Positions 46,835 to 57,862 of a DNA stretch of 64,000 nt are shown here, one piece after another. The number at the start of each line of letters is the position of its first letter. Position 1 is the first letter of the stretch. The DNA is from Pseudomonas sp. FP2335 (lineage in GTDB: Bacteria; Pseudomonadota; Gammaproteobacteria; Pseudomonadales; Pseudomonadaceae): the NCBI RefSeq assembly GCF_030687535.1, contig NZ_CP117437.1, positions 2,873,501 to 2,937,500 of the forward strand, in the 5' to 3' direction. The position numbers and the translations under genes were made by a program. Below the pieces are notes generated by a model. That model searched no databases. It saw only the letters and a list, made by a program, of their open reading frames with translations, and had not been told where the DNA came from.

Positions 46835-47640
46835 CTGTGGGAGCGGGATTGCTCGCTCCACAGTTGATCGGAGTTGCTGGGCAGTAGGCGCTCGGCTGGA
46901 GATCGCCCAGGCACTGCCAGTTCCCTGTGGGAGCTGCCGAGCTTTAGCGAGGCTGCGAAGGCGGCGGCACTGCTGGCAGAGAGGTTGCCTGAACCACCGC
47001 TTTCGCGGGCAAGCCCGCTCCCACAGGTGATGGGTGTTGATGGATAGTGAATGTTCGGCTGGAGATCGCCCAGACACTGCTAGCTCCCTGTGGGAGCTGC
47101 CGAGCTTTAGCGAGGCTGCGAAGGCGGCGGCACTGCTGGTGGAGGTGTTGGCTGATCCACCGCTTTCGCGGGCAAGCCCGCTCCCACAGGTGATTGGTGT
47201 TGCTGGATAGTGAGTGTTCGGCTGGAGATCGCCCAGGCACTGCTAGTTCCCTGTGGGAGCTGTCGAGCTTTAGCGAGGCTGCGAAGGCGGCGGCACTGCT
47301 GGTGGAGATGTTGCCTGAACCACCGCTTTCGCGGGCAAGCCCGCTCCCACAGGTGATTGGTGTTGATGGGGAGTGAGTGTTCGGCTGGAGATCGCCCAGG
47401 TACTGCCAGTCTCCTGTGGGAGCTGCCGAGCCCTAGCGAGGCTGCGAAGGCGGCGGCACTGCTGGTGGAGGTGTTGCCTGAACCACAGCTTTCGCGGGCA
47501 AGCCCGCTCCCACAGGTGATTGGTGTTGATGGGGAGTGAGTGTTCGGCTGGAGATCGCCCAGGCACTGCTAGTCCCCTGTGGGAGCTGTCGAGCTTTAGC
47601 GAGGCTGCGAAGGCGGCGGCACTGCTGGTAGAGAGGTTGC
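46835..47640. repeat. 163-bp tandem array of REPIN units
   Basis: CTGTGGGAGCTG occurs at 46925, 47088, 47251, 47414 and 47577, exactly 163 bases apart each time. Each unit begins with about 102 bases bounded by inverted CTGTGGGAG and CTCCCACAG (a REPIN, e.g. 46925-47026), followed by a spacer of about 61 bases (GGTGATTGGTGTTGATGG, GTTCGGCTGGAGATCGCCC). There are four full copies, a partial copy at the left (from 46835) and a truncated fifth at the right. Long open frames here on both strands are produced by the repeat period being readable and are not genes. Confidence 0.9.
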
Positions 47641-47699
47641 GCCTCAACCATGGAATCCCCCACGCAAACCCCACACTTGGATTCTGTGCAGTCGCGGAT

Positions 47700-48488
47700 T
47701 CAGGGGTTTTCCAGATCATGCCCCAACGACTGGATAAACAACGAAAACAGCTCCGGCTGTGACGAAATATCCAGCTTCGCGTACAAGTGTCGCCGGTGCA
47801 CCTTTACCGTATCCGGCGAGATATTCAGGCGCTCGGCCATGGCCTTGGACGAAAACCCACGCAGTACCAGGCGCGCGATTTCCAGTTCGCGCTCCGACAG
47901 CACGCCGCTGCCAAAATGACTCAACGCATCGCGGATCTGGCTATCCATGGCCGGCGCCGCGCGCTGTGTGCTCTGCTGCCAATGTTGCTGCATCAACGGC
48001 AACACCCACGCCGCCAGCAGGGTCATCAGCCCGGTTTCTTCAACGCTGAATCGGCGCTGCATGCCCAATGACAGGGACAACGTTCCTGCGCCCGGCACTT
48101 GCAGGATGAACTGCACCTCATCCTCCAGCACGTTGTCGTGAAAGTAGTTGAGGAAGTACTCACTCTGGCGGAAATGATCCGGCGCGACTTCTTCCAGGCG
48201 GTACACGCCGCTGCTGAATCCCTCGCGACAGGCCTGGAAAAACGGGTCGAGCAAATACAAGCCATTGAGGTACACCAGCATCGACGCCGGCTTGCTGCTC
48301 GGCTGCGCGTCGTATTCCTCCAGGGCCTGGGGCGCGCCATCGTTGGGGTAGAAAATCGCCAGGGCGTTATCGAATGGCAGGCATTGGTGCAGCAACAGCA
48401 CCAGCTGTTTCCAGAAACGCTCGGTGCCGATGTGCGCGACCGTGCGGCCCAGTGCGGCGTGCATGCCGACTTCCCTGAACAGGCTCAT
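47700..48488 (-). CDS. LuxR-family transcriptional regulator
   Basis: A 262-residue protein from the ATG at 48488 (MSLFREVGMHAALGRTV); a TTG at 48521 would add 11 residues. The C-terminal LuxR/NarL helix-turn-helix is clear: LSERELEIARLVLRGFSSKA, MAERLNISPDTVKVHRRHLY. The N-terminal 190 residues have no autoinducer-binding signature or receiver aspartate that I can see, so the signal is unknown. It is divergent from the APC permease and DmpA-like peptidase genes, with 199 bases between them, and probably controls them. Confidence 0.9.
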   Translation of the reverse strand: MSLFREVGMHAALGRTVAHIGTERFWKQLVLLLHQCLPFDNALAIFYPNDGAPQALEEYDAQPSSKPASMLVYLNGLYLLDPFFQACREGFSSGVYRLEEVAPDHFRQSEYFLNYFHDNVLEDEVQFILQVPGAGTLSLSLGMQRRFSVEETGLMTLLAAWVLPLMQQHWQQSTQRAAPAMDSQIRDALSHFGSGVLSERELEIARLVLRGFSSKAMAERLNISPDTVKVHRRHLYAKLDISSQPELFSLFIQSLGHDLENP

Positions 48489-48687
48489 ATCACAGGTTCC
48501 CACGGGCAGAAGATCGGCCAAGGGTTCGGCTTTTGCCGGGTGTCGTCAAGGGGAGTACGCCAATAGGGGAATTGGCCGACAACGGCCCAAGCGATAACGT
48601 CGGCATCATTGAACGGGAAACATATCCCAATAAATCACCATTTTTCGTTTCTGCCTCACACCAAAAACAACCACAGAGGATAACGAT

Positions 48688-50052
48688 ATGAGTGCTTCCC
48701 CCGCGCCAGACGGCGTGCTCAAGCCCACGCTGAGTGTGTTCGATGTAGTCGCCATTACCGTCTCGGCGGTCACGCCCGCCAGCTCCGTGTTTGTGATCGC
48801 CCCGTTTGCCATCCAGCAAGCGGGTAGCGGCGTGTTCCTCGCATTCGTGATGGCCGCTTTGCTCGCCCTGATGTTTGCCTTCTGCTACGCCGAACTGGGC
48901 CGTGCCCACAACAGCGCCGGTGGCGAATACGTGTATGCCAAGCGGGTGTTCGGCGGCATGGCGGGCTACGCGACGTTCCTGACGGTATTGGTAATGCTGC
49001 TGTTTATCCCGCCGGTGCTGGCCACCGGCGCGGCGACGTACTTGAACAACGCCCTGGGTACCAAATTCGACTCACAAACCGTCGCCCTGGTCATCGTGGT
49101 GTGCAGTTACGCCCTGGGCATCCTCAATATCAAGCTCAACGCCTGGATCACCGGCACCTGCCTGTTGCTGGAAGTCGCCGCGTTGCTGGTGATCGTGTTT
49201 ATCGGCTTCGGCAACCCGATGCAGCCGGCCAGCGTGCTGTTCCAGCCGCAGATCGTCGAAAACGGCGTGCTGCACCTGGCGCCCTGGGCCTTGGTGATCG
49301 GCGCGGTGGGCATCGGCCTGTTCTCATTCAACGGCTACGGCCCGGCGGTGCTGCTGGCCGAAGACATGAAATGCGGCGGCAAGGGCGTGCACAAGGCGGT
49401 GTTGTGGTCACTGGGCCTGGTGGTCGTGATCGAGCTGGTGCCGATCACCGCGTTGCTGATCGGCGCGCCGTCCCTGAGTGCGATGATCAGCAGCCCGGAC
49501 CCCATCGGCTACCTGCTGACCAGTCATGGCAATGAAACCTTGTCGCGGCTGGTCAGTGCGGGGATTTTCCTGTCGGTGTTCAACGCCATTGTCGCCATCG
49601 TGATCCAGATCGGCCGCGTGGTCTTCAGCAGCGGGCGCGATGCGCTGTGGACGCCGCGGATCAACACACTGTTTACGCGCATTCACCCGCGCTGGGATTC
49701 GCCGTGGCTGGCTACGCTGTTCCTGGCGATTCCGTCGGCACTGCTGAGTTTCAGCTCGAACCTCGCCGACCTCACTTCGTTCAGCGTGCTGCTGATCATG
49801 CTGGTGTACCTGGTGGTCGCGTTGAGCGCGTTGATGAGCCGGGTGTTGCTGCGTGATCGTGAACACCCTTACCGCATGCCGCTCTGGCCTTTGCCGGCAT
49901 TGCTCGCCGTGCTGGGCGCCGGGTATCTGCTGGCGACCCTGGTCGCGGCGGCATCGGTGCGCGACGTGATGATCATCGCCGGCTTGCTGGCTGTGTCGGT
50001 GATTCTGTATTGCATCAGTGGCCGGTTGAGTCCGGCGTTCCAGAAATTGTAA
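48688..50052 (+). CDS. APC-family amino acid permease
   Basis: A 454-residue inner-membrane protein with about 12 hydrophobic segments. The first carries the APC signature (VVAITVSAVTPASSVFVIAP) and the third region SAGGEYVYAKRVFGG is typical of amino acid-polyamine-organocation carriers. AGAGGA lies 7 bases before the ATG. The substrate cannot be read from the sequence. The peptidase gene starts 9 bases after this stop, so the carrier may import the peptides or amino acids released by, or fed to, that enzyme. Confidence 0.9.
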   Translation: MSASPAPDGVLKPTLSVFDVVAITVSAVTPASSVFVIAPFAIQQAGSGVFLAFVMAALLALMFAFCYAELGRAHNSAGGEYVYAKRVFGGMAGYATFLTVLVMLLFIPPVLATGAATYLNNALGTKFDSQTVALVIVVCSYALGILNIKLNAWITGTCLLLEVAALLVIVFIGFGNPMQPASVLFQPQIVENGVLHLAPWALVIGAVGIGLFSFNGYGPAVLLAEDMKCGGKGVHKAVLWSLGLVVVIELVPITALLIGAPSLSAMISSPDPIGYLLTSHGNETLSRLVSAGIFLSVFNAIVAIVIQIGRVVFSSGRDALWTPRINTLFTRIHPRWDSPWLATLFLAIPSALLSFSSNLADLTSFSVLLIMLVYLVVALSALMSRVLLRDREHPYRMPLWPLPALLAVLGAGYLLATLVAAASVRDVMIIAGLLAVSVILYCISGRLSPAFQKL

Positions 50053-50061
50053 GGAGTGGTT

Positions 50062-51165
50062 ATGCGTGCACGTCAATTGGGCATTACGTTGGGGCTGGGC
50101 ACACCCGGCGCATTGAATGCCATCACCGATGTACCGGGGGTGCGGGTTGGCCACAGTACGCTCAAGACCCGCGTCGACGGCAAACAGGTGCGCACCGGCG
50201 TGACGGTGGTGCAGCCACGCGCCGGCGAGGCCCGCCAGCAGCCGTGTTTTGCCGGGTATCACGTGCTCAACGGCAATGGCGATGCCACGGGCCTGGAATG
50301 GATTCGTGAAGCGGGGCTGCTGACTACGCCGCTGGCGATCACCAACACCCACAGTATTGGCGTAGTGCGCGACAGCCTGATCGCCCTGGAGCGCGAGCGC
50401 CTGGCGGACCCGGCAGTGTATTGGTGCATGCCGGTGGTGATGGAGACCTACGACGGCTTGCTCAACGACATCTGGGGCCAGCACGTCGGGCCCGAGCATG
50501 TGCGCCAGGCCCTGGAGTGCGCTGAAACCGGCCCGGTGCAAGAGGGGGCGGTGGGCGGCGGCACCGGGATGATCTGCCATGAGTTCAAGGGCGGCATCGG
50601 TACCGCGTCGCGGCGCTTGTCGGCAGAGCAGGGCGGTTGGACCGTCGGCGTGCTGGTCCAGGCCAACCACGGCAAGCGCCAGGAACTGCGGGTCGATGGC
50701 TACCCAGTGGGCCGCCAGTTGCTGCAAATCCCGTCGCCCTTCGCCGAGCGCGGCACGCCAGGCATGGGCTCGATCGTGGTGATCATCGCCACCGATGCGC
50801 CGTTGCTGCCGCACCAATGCCAGCGCCTGGCGCAACGTGCGTCCATCGGCATTGCGCGCACCGGCGGCGGCACCGAGGATTCCAGCGGCGACCTGTTCCT
50901 GGCGTTTGCCACTGGCAACGCTGACCTGCCGCCCGCTGACTACGGCCGCCAGGATCTGCCGCTGAGCACGTCGTTGCAGATGCTCAACAACGATCACATT
51001 TCGCCGCTGTTCAGCGCGGCGGCAGAGGCCGTGGAAGAGGCGATCATCAACGCGATCCTGGCCGGCGAAGACATGCACACCGACGACGGCGTGCTGGTGC
51101 CGGGCCTGCACGCTGAAACCCTATTGGCGGCATTGGATAAAACCGGCTGGAGTATGCCCCGGTAA
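50062..51165 (+). CDS. P1-family aminopeptidase (DmpA-like)
   Basis: A 367-residue protein; AAGGAG is 5 bases before the ATG at 50062, and the permease stop is 9 bases upstream. The start GLGTPGALNAITDVPGVRVG and the segment GGGTGMICHEFKGGIGTASR are characteristic of DmpA/BapA enzymes. These cleave themselves between Gly and Ser to expose an N-terminal nucleophile; the GMGS-IVVIIATDAPL site is present, with Ser near 237. They release N-terminal residues from D-, beta- or L-amino acid peptides. No signal peptide is seen. The pairing with an amino acid carrier suggests peptide or amide scavenging. Confidence 0.9.
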   Translation: MRARQLGITLGLGTPGALNAITDVPGVRVGHSTLKTRVDGKQVRTGVTVVQPRAGEARQQPCFAGYHVLNGNGDATGLEWIREAGLLTTPLAITNTHSIGVVRDSLIALERERLADPAVYWCMPVVMETYDGLLNDIWGQHVGPEHVRQALECAETGPVQEGAVGGGTGMICHEFKGGIGTASRRLSAEQGGWTVGVLVQANHGKRQELRVDGYPVGRQLLQIPSPFAERGTPGMGSIVVIIATDAPLLPHQCQRLAQRASIGIARTGGGTEDSSGDLFLAFATGNADLPPADYGRQDLPLSTSLQMLNNDHISPLFSAAAEAVEEAIINAILAGEDMHTDDGVLVPGLHAETLLAALDKTGWSMPR

Positions 51166-52965
<1,800 letters not shown>

Positions 52966-52972
52966 TGCAGGA

Positions 52973-52994
52973 GCGCGGCGTTTCGGCGCCGCGC
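52973..52994 (+). terminator. Hairpin between aprA and aprI
   Basis: GCGCGGCG-TTTCGG-CGCCGCGC forms a perfect 8-bp GC stem just 7 bases after the aprA stop, followed by TTT. A leaky terminator here would keep inhibitor and exporter levels below those of the protease. Confidence 0.65.
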
Positions 52995-53017
52995 TTTGCC
53001 CATGGAGCATAAGCAAG

Positions 53018-53386
53018 ATGCAGCGTTTTACCCCCTTTATCGCCCGCGTATTGCTGGCGACGTTCGTATCGGCAGGAGCCCACGTGATGGCGAGCAGTCT
53101 TGTTTTACCCAGCAGCGCCCAATTGGCCGGACACTGGCAGTTGCACCAGCAGGACCAGGTGTGTGCGTTGGACCTGGTGGTCGCCGCCAATGCCGTGGCT
53201 GGCGACGTTGAATGCGCCGCGCAGTGGCTGGGCGACCATCCGAAGACCTGGCTGCCGACCCCGGACGGTATCTGGCTGATGAATGCCGACGGCACCGGGA
53301 TTACCCATTTGAACCGACAGAAAGAGGGTGAATATAAAGGTCGCACCGCCCAAGGCACCGAAGTGCTGTTGCAGCGCATCCCTTAG
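53018..53386 (+). CDS. aprI: Periplasmic alkaline protease inhibitor
   Basis: A 122-residue protein with a signal peptide (MQRFTPFIARVLLATFVSAG, cleavage near MASS). The mature part (SSAQLAGHWQLHQQDQVCAL) is the Inh/AprI eight-stranded barrel, with two cysteines (VCALDL and DVECAAQW) that form the family disulfide. It protects the periplasm from active AprA by inserting its N-terminus in the zinc site. It lies between the protease and its exporter, as in related species. A weak hairpin GTTATA-AGCC-TATAAC follows at 53,393-53,408. Confidence 0.93.
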   Translation: MQRFTPFIARVLLATFVSAGAHVMASSLVLPSSAQLAGHWQLHQQDQVCALDLVVAANAVAGDVECAAQWLGDHPKTWLPTPDGIWLMNADGTGITHLNRQKEGEYKGRTAQGTEVLLQRIP

Positions 53387-53490
53387 TTGTTGGTTATAAG
53401 CCTATAACTTGATTTTATTAGTTGGCCGCTCCGTTATTCGGGGTGCGGGCAACTATTGCTTATTGTTTGGTTCAAGTGAGATCGGAAGAC

Positions 53491-55191
53491 ATGGCCACAC
53501 CGCCTTTATTCAAAGCGCTGGGTGAATACAAGAACCTCTTGATCAGCGTTGGCTGTTTCACGGCATTGATTAACCTGTTGATGCTGGTGCCGTCGATTTA
53601 CATGTTGCAAGTGTATGACCGCGTGCTGTCCTCCCAGAATGAAACCACCCTGGTGATGTTGACACTGATGGTCGTGGGCTTCTTTGTGTTTATTGGCACA
53701 CTGGAGGCGATCCGCAGTTTTATCGTGATCCGCATCGGCAGCCAATTGGAGCGGCGTTTCAACTTGCGCGTCTACAAGGCCGCGTTTGAACGCAACCTGC
53801 ACCGCGGCCAGGGGCACGCCGGGCAATCCCTTGGCGACTTGACCCAGATCCGCCAATTCATCACCGGCCCCGCGTTGTTCGCGTTTTTTGATGCGCCGTG
53901 GTTTCCCATCTATCTGCTGGTGATTTTCCTGTTCAACGTCTGGCTTGGCGTGTTGGCCACGGCCGGTGCGCTGTTGCTGATCGGCTTGGCGTGCCTCAAC
54001 GAATACCTGACCAAAAAGCCGTTGGGCGAGGCCAGCGGTTACTCGCAGCAATCCACGCAACTGGCCACCAGCCATTTGCACAATGCCGGGACTATCCAGG
54101 CCATGGGCATGCTCGGCGCGTTGCGTCAGCGCTGGTTTGCCGTGCATACGCAATTTCTCGGCCTGCAGAATCGGGCCAGTGACACCGGTGCGGTAATCAC
54201 TTCCCTGAGCAAATCCCTGCGCCTGTGCCTGCAATCGTTGGTGCTGGGGCTTGGCGCTTGGCTGGTGATCAAGGGCGACATGACCGCCGGGATGATGATC
54301 GCCGGTTCCATCCTGATGGGACGGGTGCTCAGTCCCATCGACCAGTTGATTGCGGTGTGGAAACAGTGGAGTTCGGCCAAGTTGGCCTACCAGCGCCTGG
54401 ATGCGTTGCTGCGCGAGAGCCCGGAGGCCGTCGAGCCGATGAAGTTGCCGGCGCCCAACGGCCAGGTCAGTTTCGAACAGGTCAGCGCTGGCCCGCCGGG
54501 GCGGCGTGTGGCGACGCTGCACCACGTCAGTTTCAACCTTGGCGCTGGGGAGGTGCTGGGTGTGCTGGGCGCCTCGGGCTCCGGCAAATCCACCCTGGCC
54601 CGGGTGCTGGTGGGCGTGTGGCCGACCCTGGCGGGCACGGTGCGCCTGGATGGCGCCGACATCCACCGCTGGGACCGCGATGACCTCGGCCCGCACATCG
54701 GCTACCTGCCCCAGGACATCGAGCTGTTCAGCGGCAGCATTGCCGACAACATCGCGCGTTTTCGCCAGGCCGACCCTCAGCTCGTGGTCAAAGCCGCGCA
54801 ACAAGCCGGGGTACATGAACTGATCCTGCGCCTGCCCCAAGGCTACGACACCGTACTGGGCGACAACGGCGGCGGGCTGTCCGGCGGCCAGAAGCAACGG
54901 GTGGCCCTGGCCCGCGCGTTGTACGGCGGGCCGCGGCTGATTGTGCTGGATGAGCCCAACTCCAACCTCGACACCCAGGGCGAAGCGGCTCTGGCCAGCG
55001 CCATCGTGCAGATGAAGGCCCAGGGCAGCAGCGTGGTACTGGTCACCCATCGCTCGGCGGCATTGGCCCAGGCCGACAAGCTGCTGGTGCTCAACGACGG
55101 CCAGCTGCAAGTGTTCGGACCCAGCCAGGAAGTGCTGCGGGCGTTGTCCGGGCAGCGTGAACAACCGCCTCAAGAGAGGATGCCAGCATGA
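53491..55191 (+). CDS. aprD: Type I secretion ABC transporter
   Basis: A 566-residue inner-membrane ATPase-permease starting MATPPLFKALGEYKNLLISV. The N-terminal half has about six hydrophobic segments. The ATPase half has Walker A GASGSGKST, signature LSGGQKQRVALARALYG and Walker B LIVLDEPNSNLD. It lacks the N-terminal peptidase domain found in some bacteriocin exporters, as expected for RTX protease exporters. It powers secretion of AprA and very likely the lipase. It overlaps aprE by 4 bases (ATGA). Confidence 0.96.
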   Translation: MATPPLFKALGEYKNLLISVGCFTALINLLMLVPSIYMLQVYDRVLSSQNETTLVMLTLMVVGFFVFIGTLEAIRSFIVIRIGSQLERRFNLRVYKAAFERNLHRGQGHAGQSLGDLTQIRQFITGPALFAFFDAPWFPIYLLVIFLFNVWLGVLATAGALLLIGLACLNEYLTKKPLGEASGYSQQSTQLATSHLHNAGTIQAMGMLGALRQRWFAVHTQFLGLQNRASDTGAVITSLSKSLRLCLQSLVLGLGAWLVIKGDMTAGMMIAGSILMGRVLSPIDQLIAVWKQWSSAKLAYQRLDALLRESPEAVEPMKLPAPNGQVSFEQVSAGPPGRRVATLHHVSFNLGAGEVLGVLGASGSGKSTLARVLVGVWPTLAGTVRLDGADIHRWDRDDLGPHIGYLPQDIELFSGSIADNIARFRQADPQLVVKAAQQAGVHELILRLPQGYDTVLGDNGGGLSGGQKQRVALARALYGGPRLIVLDEPNSNLDTQGEAALASAIVQMKAQGSSVVLVTHRSAALAQADKLLVLNDGQLQVFGPSQEVLRALSGQREQPPQERMPA

Positions 55192-56480
55192 TCCACGAAC
55201 AACACGACGCCGGCTTTTTTGTGCGCATGGGCTGGTTGCTGACAGTGCTCGGCGCCGGCGGTTTTTTCCTTTGGGCCAGCCTGGCGCCGCTGGACCAGGG
55301 CATTCCGGTGCAGGGCACGGTGGTGGTGTCGGGCAAGCGCAAGGCCGTGCAAACCCTCAGCCCCGGCGTGGTCGGCGCGATTCTGGTGCGTGAGGGCGAG
55401 GCGGTCAAACAAGGCCAGCCGCTGTTTCGTCTCGACCAGACCCAACACCAGGCTGACGTGCAATCGCTGCAAGCCCAATACCGCATGGCCTGGGCCAGCG
55501 TGGCGCGCTGGCAGAGCGAGCGCGATAACCGCCCCGGCATCGTTTTTCCGGCCGAACTGAGCAGCAATCCCGACCCGGCCCTGGCCTTGGTCTTGGAAGG
55601 CCAGCGCCAACTGTTCAGCAGCCGCCGCGAAGCCTTTGCCCGCGAGCAGGCCGGGATTCGCGCCAACATCGAGGGTGCCACCGCGCAGCTGGGCGGCATG
55701 CGCCGTGCGCGCAGTGACCTGACGGCCCAGGCCCAATCCCTGCGCGATCAGCTGGCCAACCTGCAACCCCTGGCCGACAACGGCTACATCCCGCGCAACC
55801 GCTTGTTGGAGTACCAGCGCCAACTGTCCCAGGTGCAACAGGACCTGGCGCAAAACAGCGGCGAAAGCGGCCGGGTCGAGCAGGGCATCCTAGAATCGCG
55901 TCTGAAATTGCAGCAGCACGGCGAGGAATACCAGAAAGAGGTACGTAGCCAACTGGCCGACGCGCAACTGCGCAGCCTGACCCTGGAGCAGCAGTTGACG
56001 TCCGCCGGGTTCGACCTGCAACACAGCCAGATCAACGCGCCGGCCGATGGGATTGCAGTCAACCTCAGCGTGCACACCGTCGGCGCAGTGGTGCGCGCCG
56101 GTGAAACCCTACTGGAGATCGTGCCCCAGGGCACACGCCTGGAAGTCGAAGGGCGCTTGCCGGTGCATCTGGTGGACAAGGTTGGCACGCAACTGCCGGT
56201 CGACATTCTGTTCACCGCCTTCAACCAGAGCCGCACGCCACGGGTGCCCGGGCAGGTCAGCCTGATTTCGGCCGACCAGATGCTCGATGAAAAGACCGGC
56301 GCGCCTTATTACGTGCTGCGCACCACGGTCAGCGAGCTGGCGCTGGAGAAACTCCACGGCCTGGTGATCAAGCCTGGCATGCCCGCCGAAATGTTCGTGC
56401 GTACCGGCGAGCGTTCGCTGCTCAATTACCTGTTCAAGCCGCTGCTGGATCGCGCCGGCTCCGCATTGACCGAGGAATAA
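55188..56480 (+). CDS. aprE: Type I secretion membrane fusion protein (HlyD family)
   Basis: A 430-residue protein. One membrane anchor lies near 15-40 (MGWLLTVLGAGGFFLWASLA). Next come a biotinyl-lipoyl half-motif (VVVSGKRKAVQTLSPGVVGA), a long coiled-coil hairpin (about 90-270) and the second lipoyl half (INAPADGIAVNLSVHTVGAV). It bridges AprD in the inner membrane and AprF in the outer membrane. It starts within the aprD stop and ends 2 bases before aprF, so the three are translated as a unit. Confidence 0.96.
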   Translation: MIHEQHDAGFFVRMGWLLTVLGAGGFFLWASLAPLDQGIPVQGTVVVSGKRKAVQTLSPGVVGAILVREGEAVKQGQPLFRLDQTQHQADVQSLQAQYRMAWASVARWQSERDNRPGIVFPAELSSNPDPALALVLEGQRQLFSSRREAFAREQAGIRANIEGATAQLGGMRRARSDLTAQAQSLRDQLANLQPLADNGYIPRNRLLEYQRQLSQVQQDLAQNSGESGRVEQGILESRLKLQQHGEEYQKEVRSQLADAQLRSLTLEQQLTSAGFDLQHSQINAPADGIAVNLSVHTVGAVVRAGETLLEIVPQGTRLEVEGRLPVHLVDKVGTQLPVDILFTAFNQSRTPRVPGQVSLISADQMLDEKTGAPYYVLRTTVSELALEKLHGLVIKPGMPAEMFVRTGERSLLNYLFKPLLDRAGSALTEE

Positions 56481-56482
56481 AC

Positions 56483-57820
56483 ATGAAAGCGGTGTTTATC
56501 GCCTTGCTGCTCAGTTGTACCACTGCCCACGCCGCCATGGGCCCGTTCGACGTGTACGAGCAGGCCCTGCGCAACGACCCGGTGTTCCTCGGCGCCATCA
56601 AGGAGCGCGACGCCGGCCTGGAGAATCGCACCATCGGCCGTGCCGGCCTGCTGCCCAAGCTGTCGTACAACTACAACAAGGGGCGCAACAACTCCCAGGC
56701 CACCTTGCCCGATGGCCGTGGCGGCAACTATCACGATGACCGCAACTACAACAGCTACGGCTCCACGTTCAGCCTGCAACAGCCGCTGTTCGACTACGAA
56801 GCCTATGCCAACTACCGCAAGGGCGTGGCCCAGGCACTGTTTGCCGACGAGAGTTTTCGCGACAAGAGCCAGGCGTTGCTGGTGCGGGTGTTGTCCTACT
56901 ACACCCAGGCGTTGTTCGCACAGGACCAGATCGACATTGCCCGGGCCAAGAAGAAGGCCTTCGAGCAGCAGTTCCAGCAAAACCGCCACTTGTTCGAGCG
57001 GGGTGAGGGCACGCGCACGGACATTCTCGAAGCCGAGTCCCGTTACGAGTTGGCCAGCGCCGAAGAGATCCAGGCGTTGGATGAGCAGGACGCGTCCTTG
57101 CGCGAACTGGGCGCGTTGATCGGTGTGCCAAGCGTCAACATCAACGACCTGGCGCCGCTGAACCAAGGCTTCGCCGCGTTCACCCTGAGCCCGGCCAACT
57201 ACGACACCTGGCATGCGCTGGCTGTCAGCAACAACCCGACGCTGGCCTCCCAGCGCCAGGCCCTGGAAGTGGCGCGTTATGAAGTGGAACGCAACCGCGC
57301 CGGGCATTTGCCCAAAGTCACGGCGTATGCCAGTTCGCGCCAGCAGGAGTCCGACAGCGGCAATACCTACAACCAGCGCTACGACACCAACACCATTGGC
57401 ATTGAAGTCAGCCTGCCGCTGTATGCCGGTGGCGGTATTGCCGCCTCCACCCGCCAGGCCAGCCGCGCCATGGAGCAGGCCGAGTACGAACTGGAGGGCA
57501 AGACCCGCGAAACCCTGATCGAGCTGCGGCGCCAGTTCAGTGCGTGCCTGTCGGGGGTGAGCAAATTACGTGCGTACCAGAAGGCCCTGGTCTCGGCCGA
57601 AGCGCTGGTGGTGTCGACGAAGCAAAGCATCCTCGGTGGCGAGCGGGTCAACCTCGACGCACTCAACGCCGAGCAGCAGCTCTACAGCACCCGCCGCGAC
57701 CTGGCCCAGGCGCGCTACGACTACCTGATGGCCTGGACCAAATTGCATTACTACGCCGGCAACCTGCGTGACACCGACCTGGCCAAGGTGGATGAGGCGT
57801 TTGGGCCGGCGCCACGGTGA
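56483..57820 (+). CDS. aprF: Type I secretion outer membrane channel (TolC family)
   Basis: A 445-residue protein with a signal peptide (MKAVFIALLLSCTTAHAAMG). The repeat architecture of TolC proteins is visible: two homologous halves rich in long helices with conserved LRNDPVFLGAIKERDAGLEN at the start and SNNPTLASQRQALEVARYEV in the second half. It forms the outer-membrane barrel and periplasmic tunnel for AprA and lipase. The lipase gene follows 42 bases later. Confidence 0.95.
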   Translation: MKAVFIALLLSCTTAHAAMGPFDVYEQALRNDPVFLGAIKERDAGLENRTIGRAGLLPKLSYNYNKGRNNSQATLPDGRGGNYHDDRNYNSYGSTFSLQQPLFDYEAYANYRKGVAQALFADESFRDKSQALLVRVLSYYTQALFAQDQIDIARAKKKAFEQQFQQNRHLFERGEGTRTDILEAESRYELASAEEIQALDEQDASLRELGALIGVPSVNINDLAPLNQGFAAFTLSPANYDTWHALAVSNNPTLASQRQALEVARYEVERNRAGHLPKVTAYASSRQQESDSGNTYNQRYDTNTIGIEVSLPLYAGGGIAASTRQASRAMEQAEYELEGKTRETLIELRRQFSACLSGVSKLRAYQKALVSAEALVVSTKQSILGGERVNLDALNAEQQLYSTRRDLAQARYDYLMAWTKLHYYAGNLRDTDLAKVDEAFGPAPR

Positions 57821-57862
57821 CCGCCGATCTCGCGCATTCCAACAACAAAAAGAGGCATCAGC

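Noticed and set aside
46802..47762. Several readable open frames on both strands in the repeat region
   Set aside because: They arise from the repeat units and share the same peptide pieces. The 163-base spacing shows they are repeats, not genes.
49408..51111. Minus-strand frame of over 560 codons opposite the permease and peptidase
   Set aside because: It spans two real genes on the other strand and is His/Arg/Gln-rich with no family.
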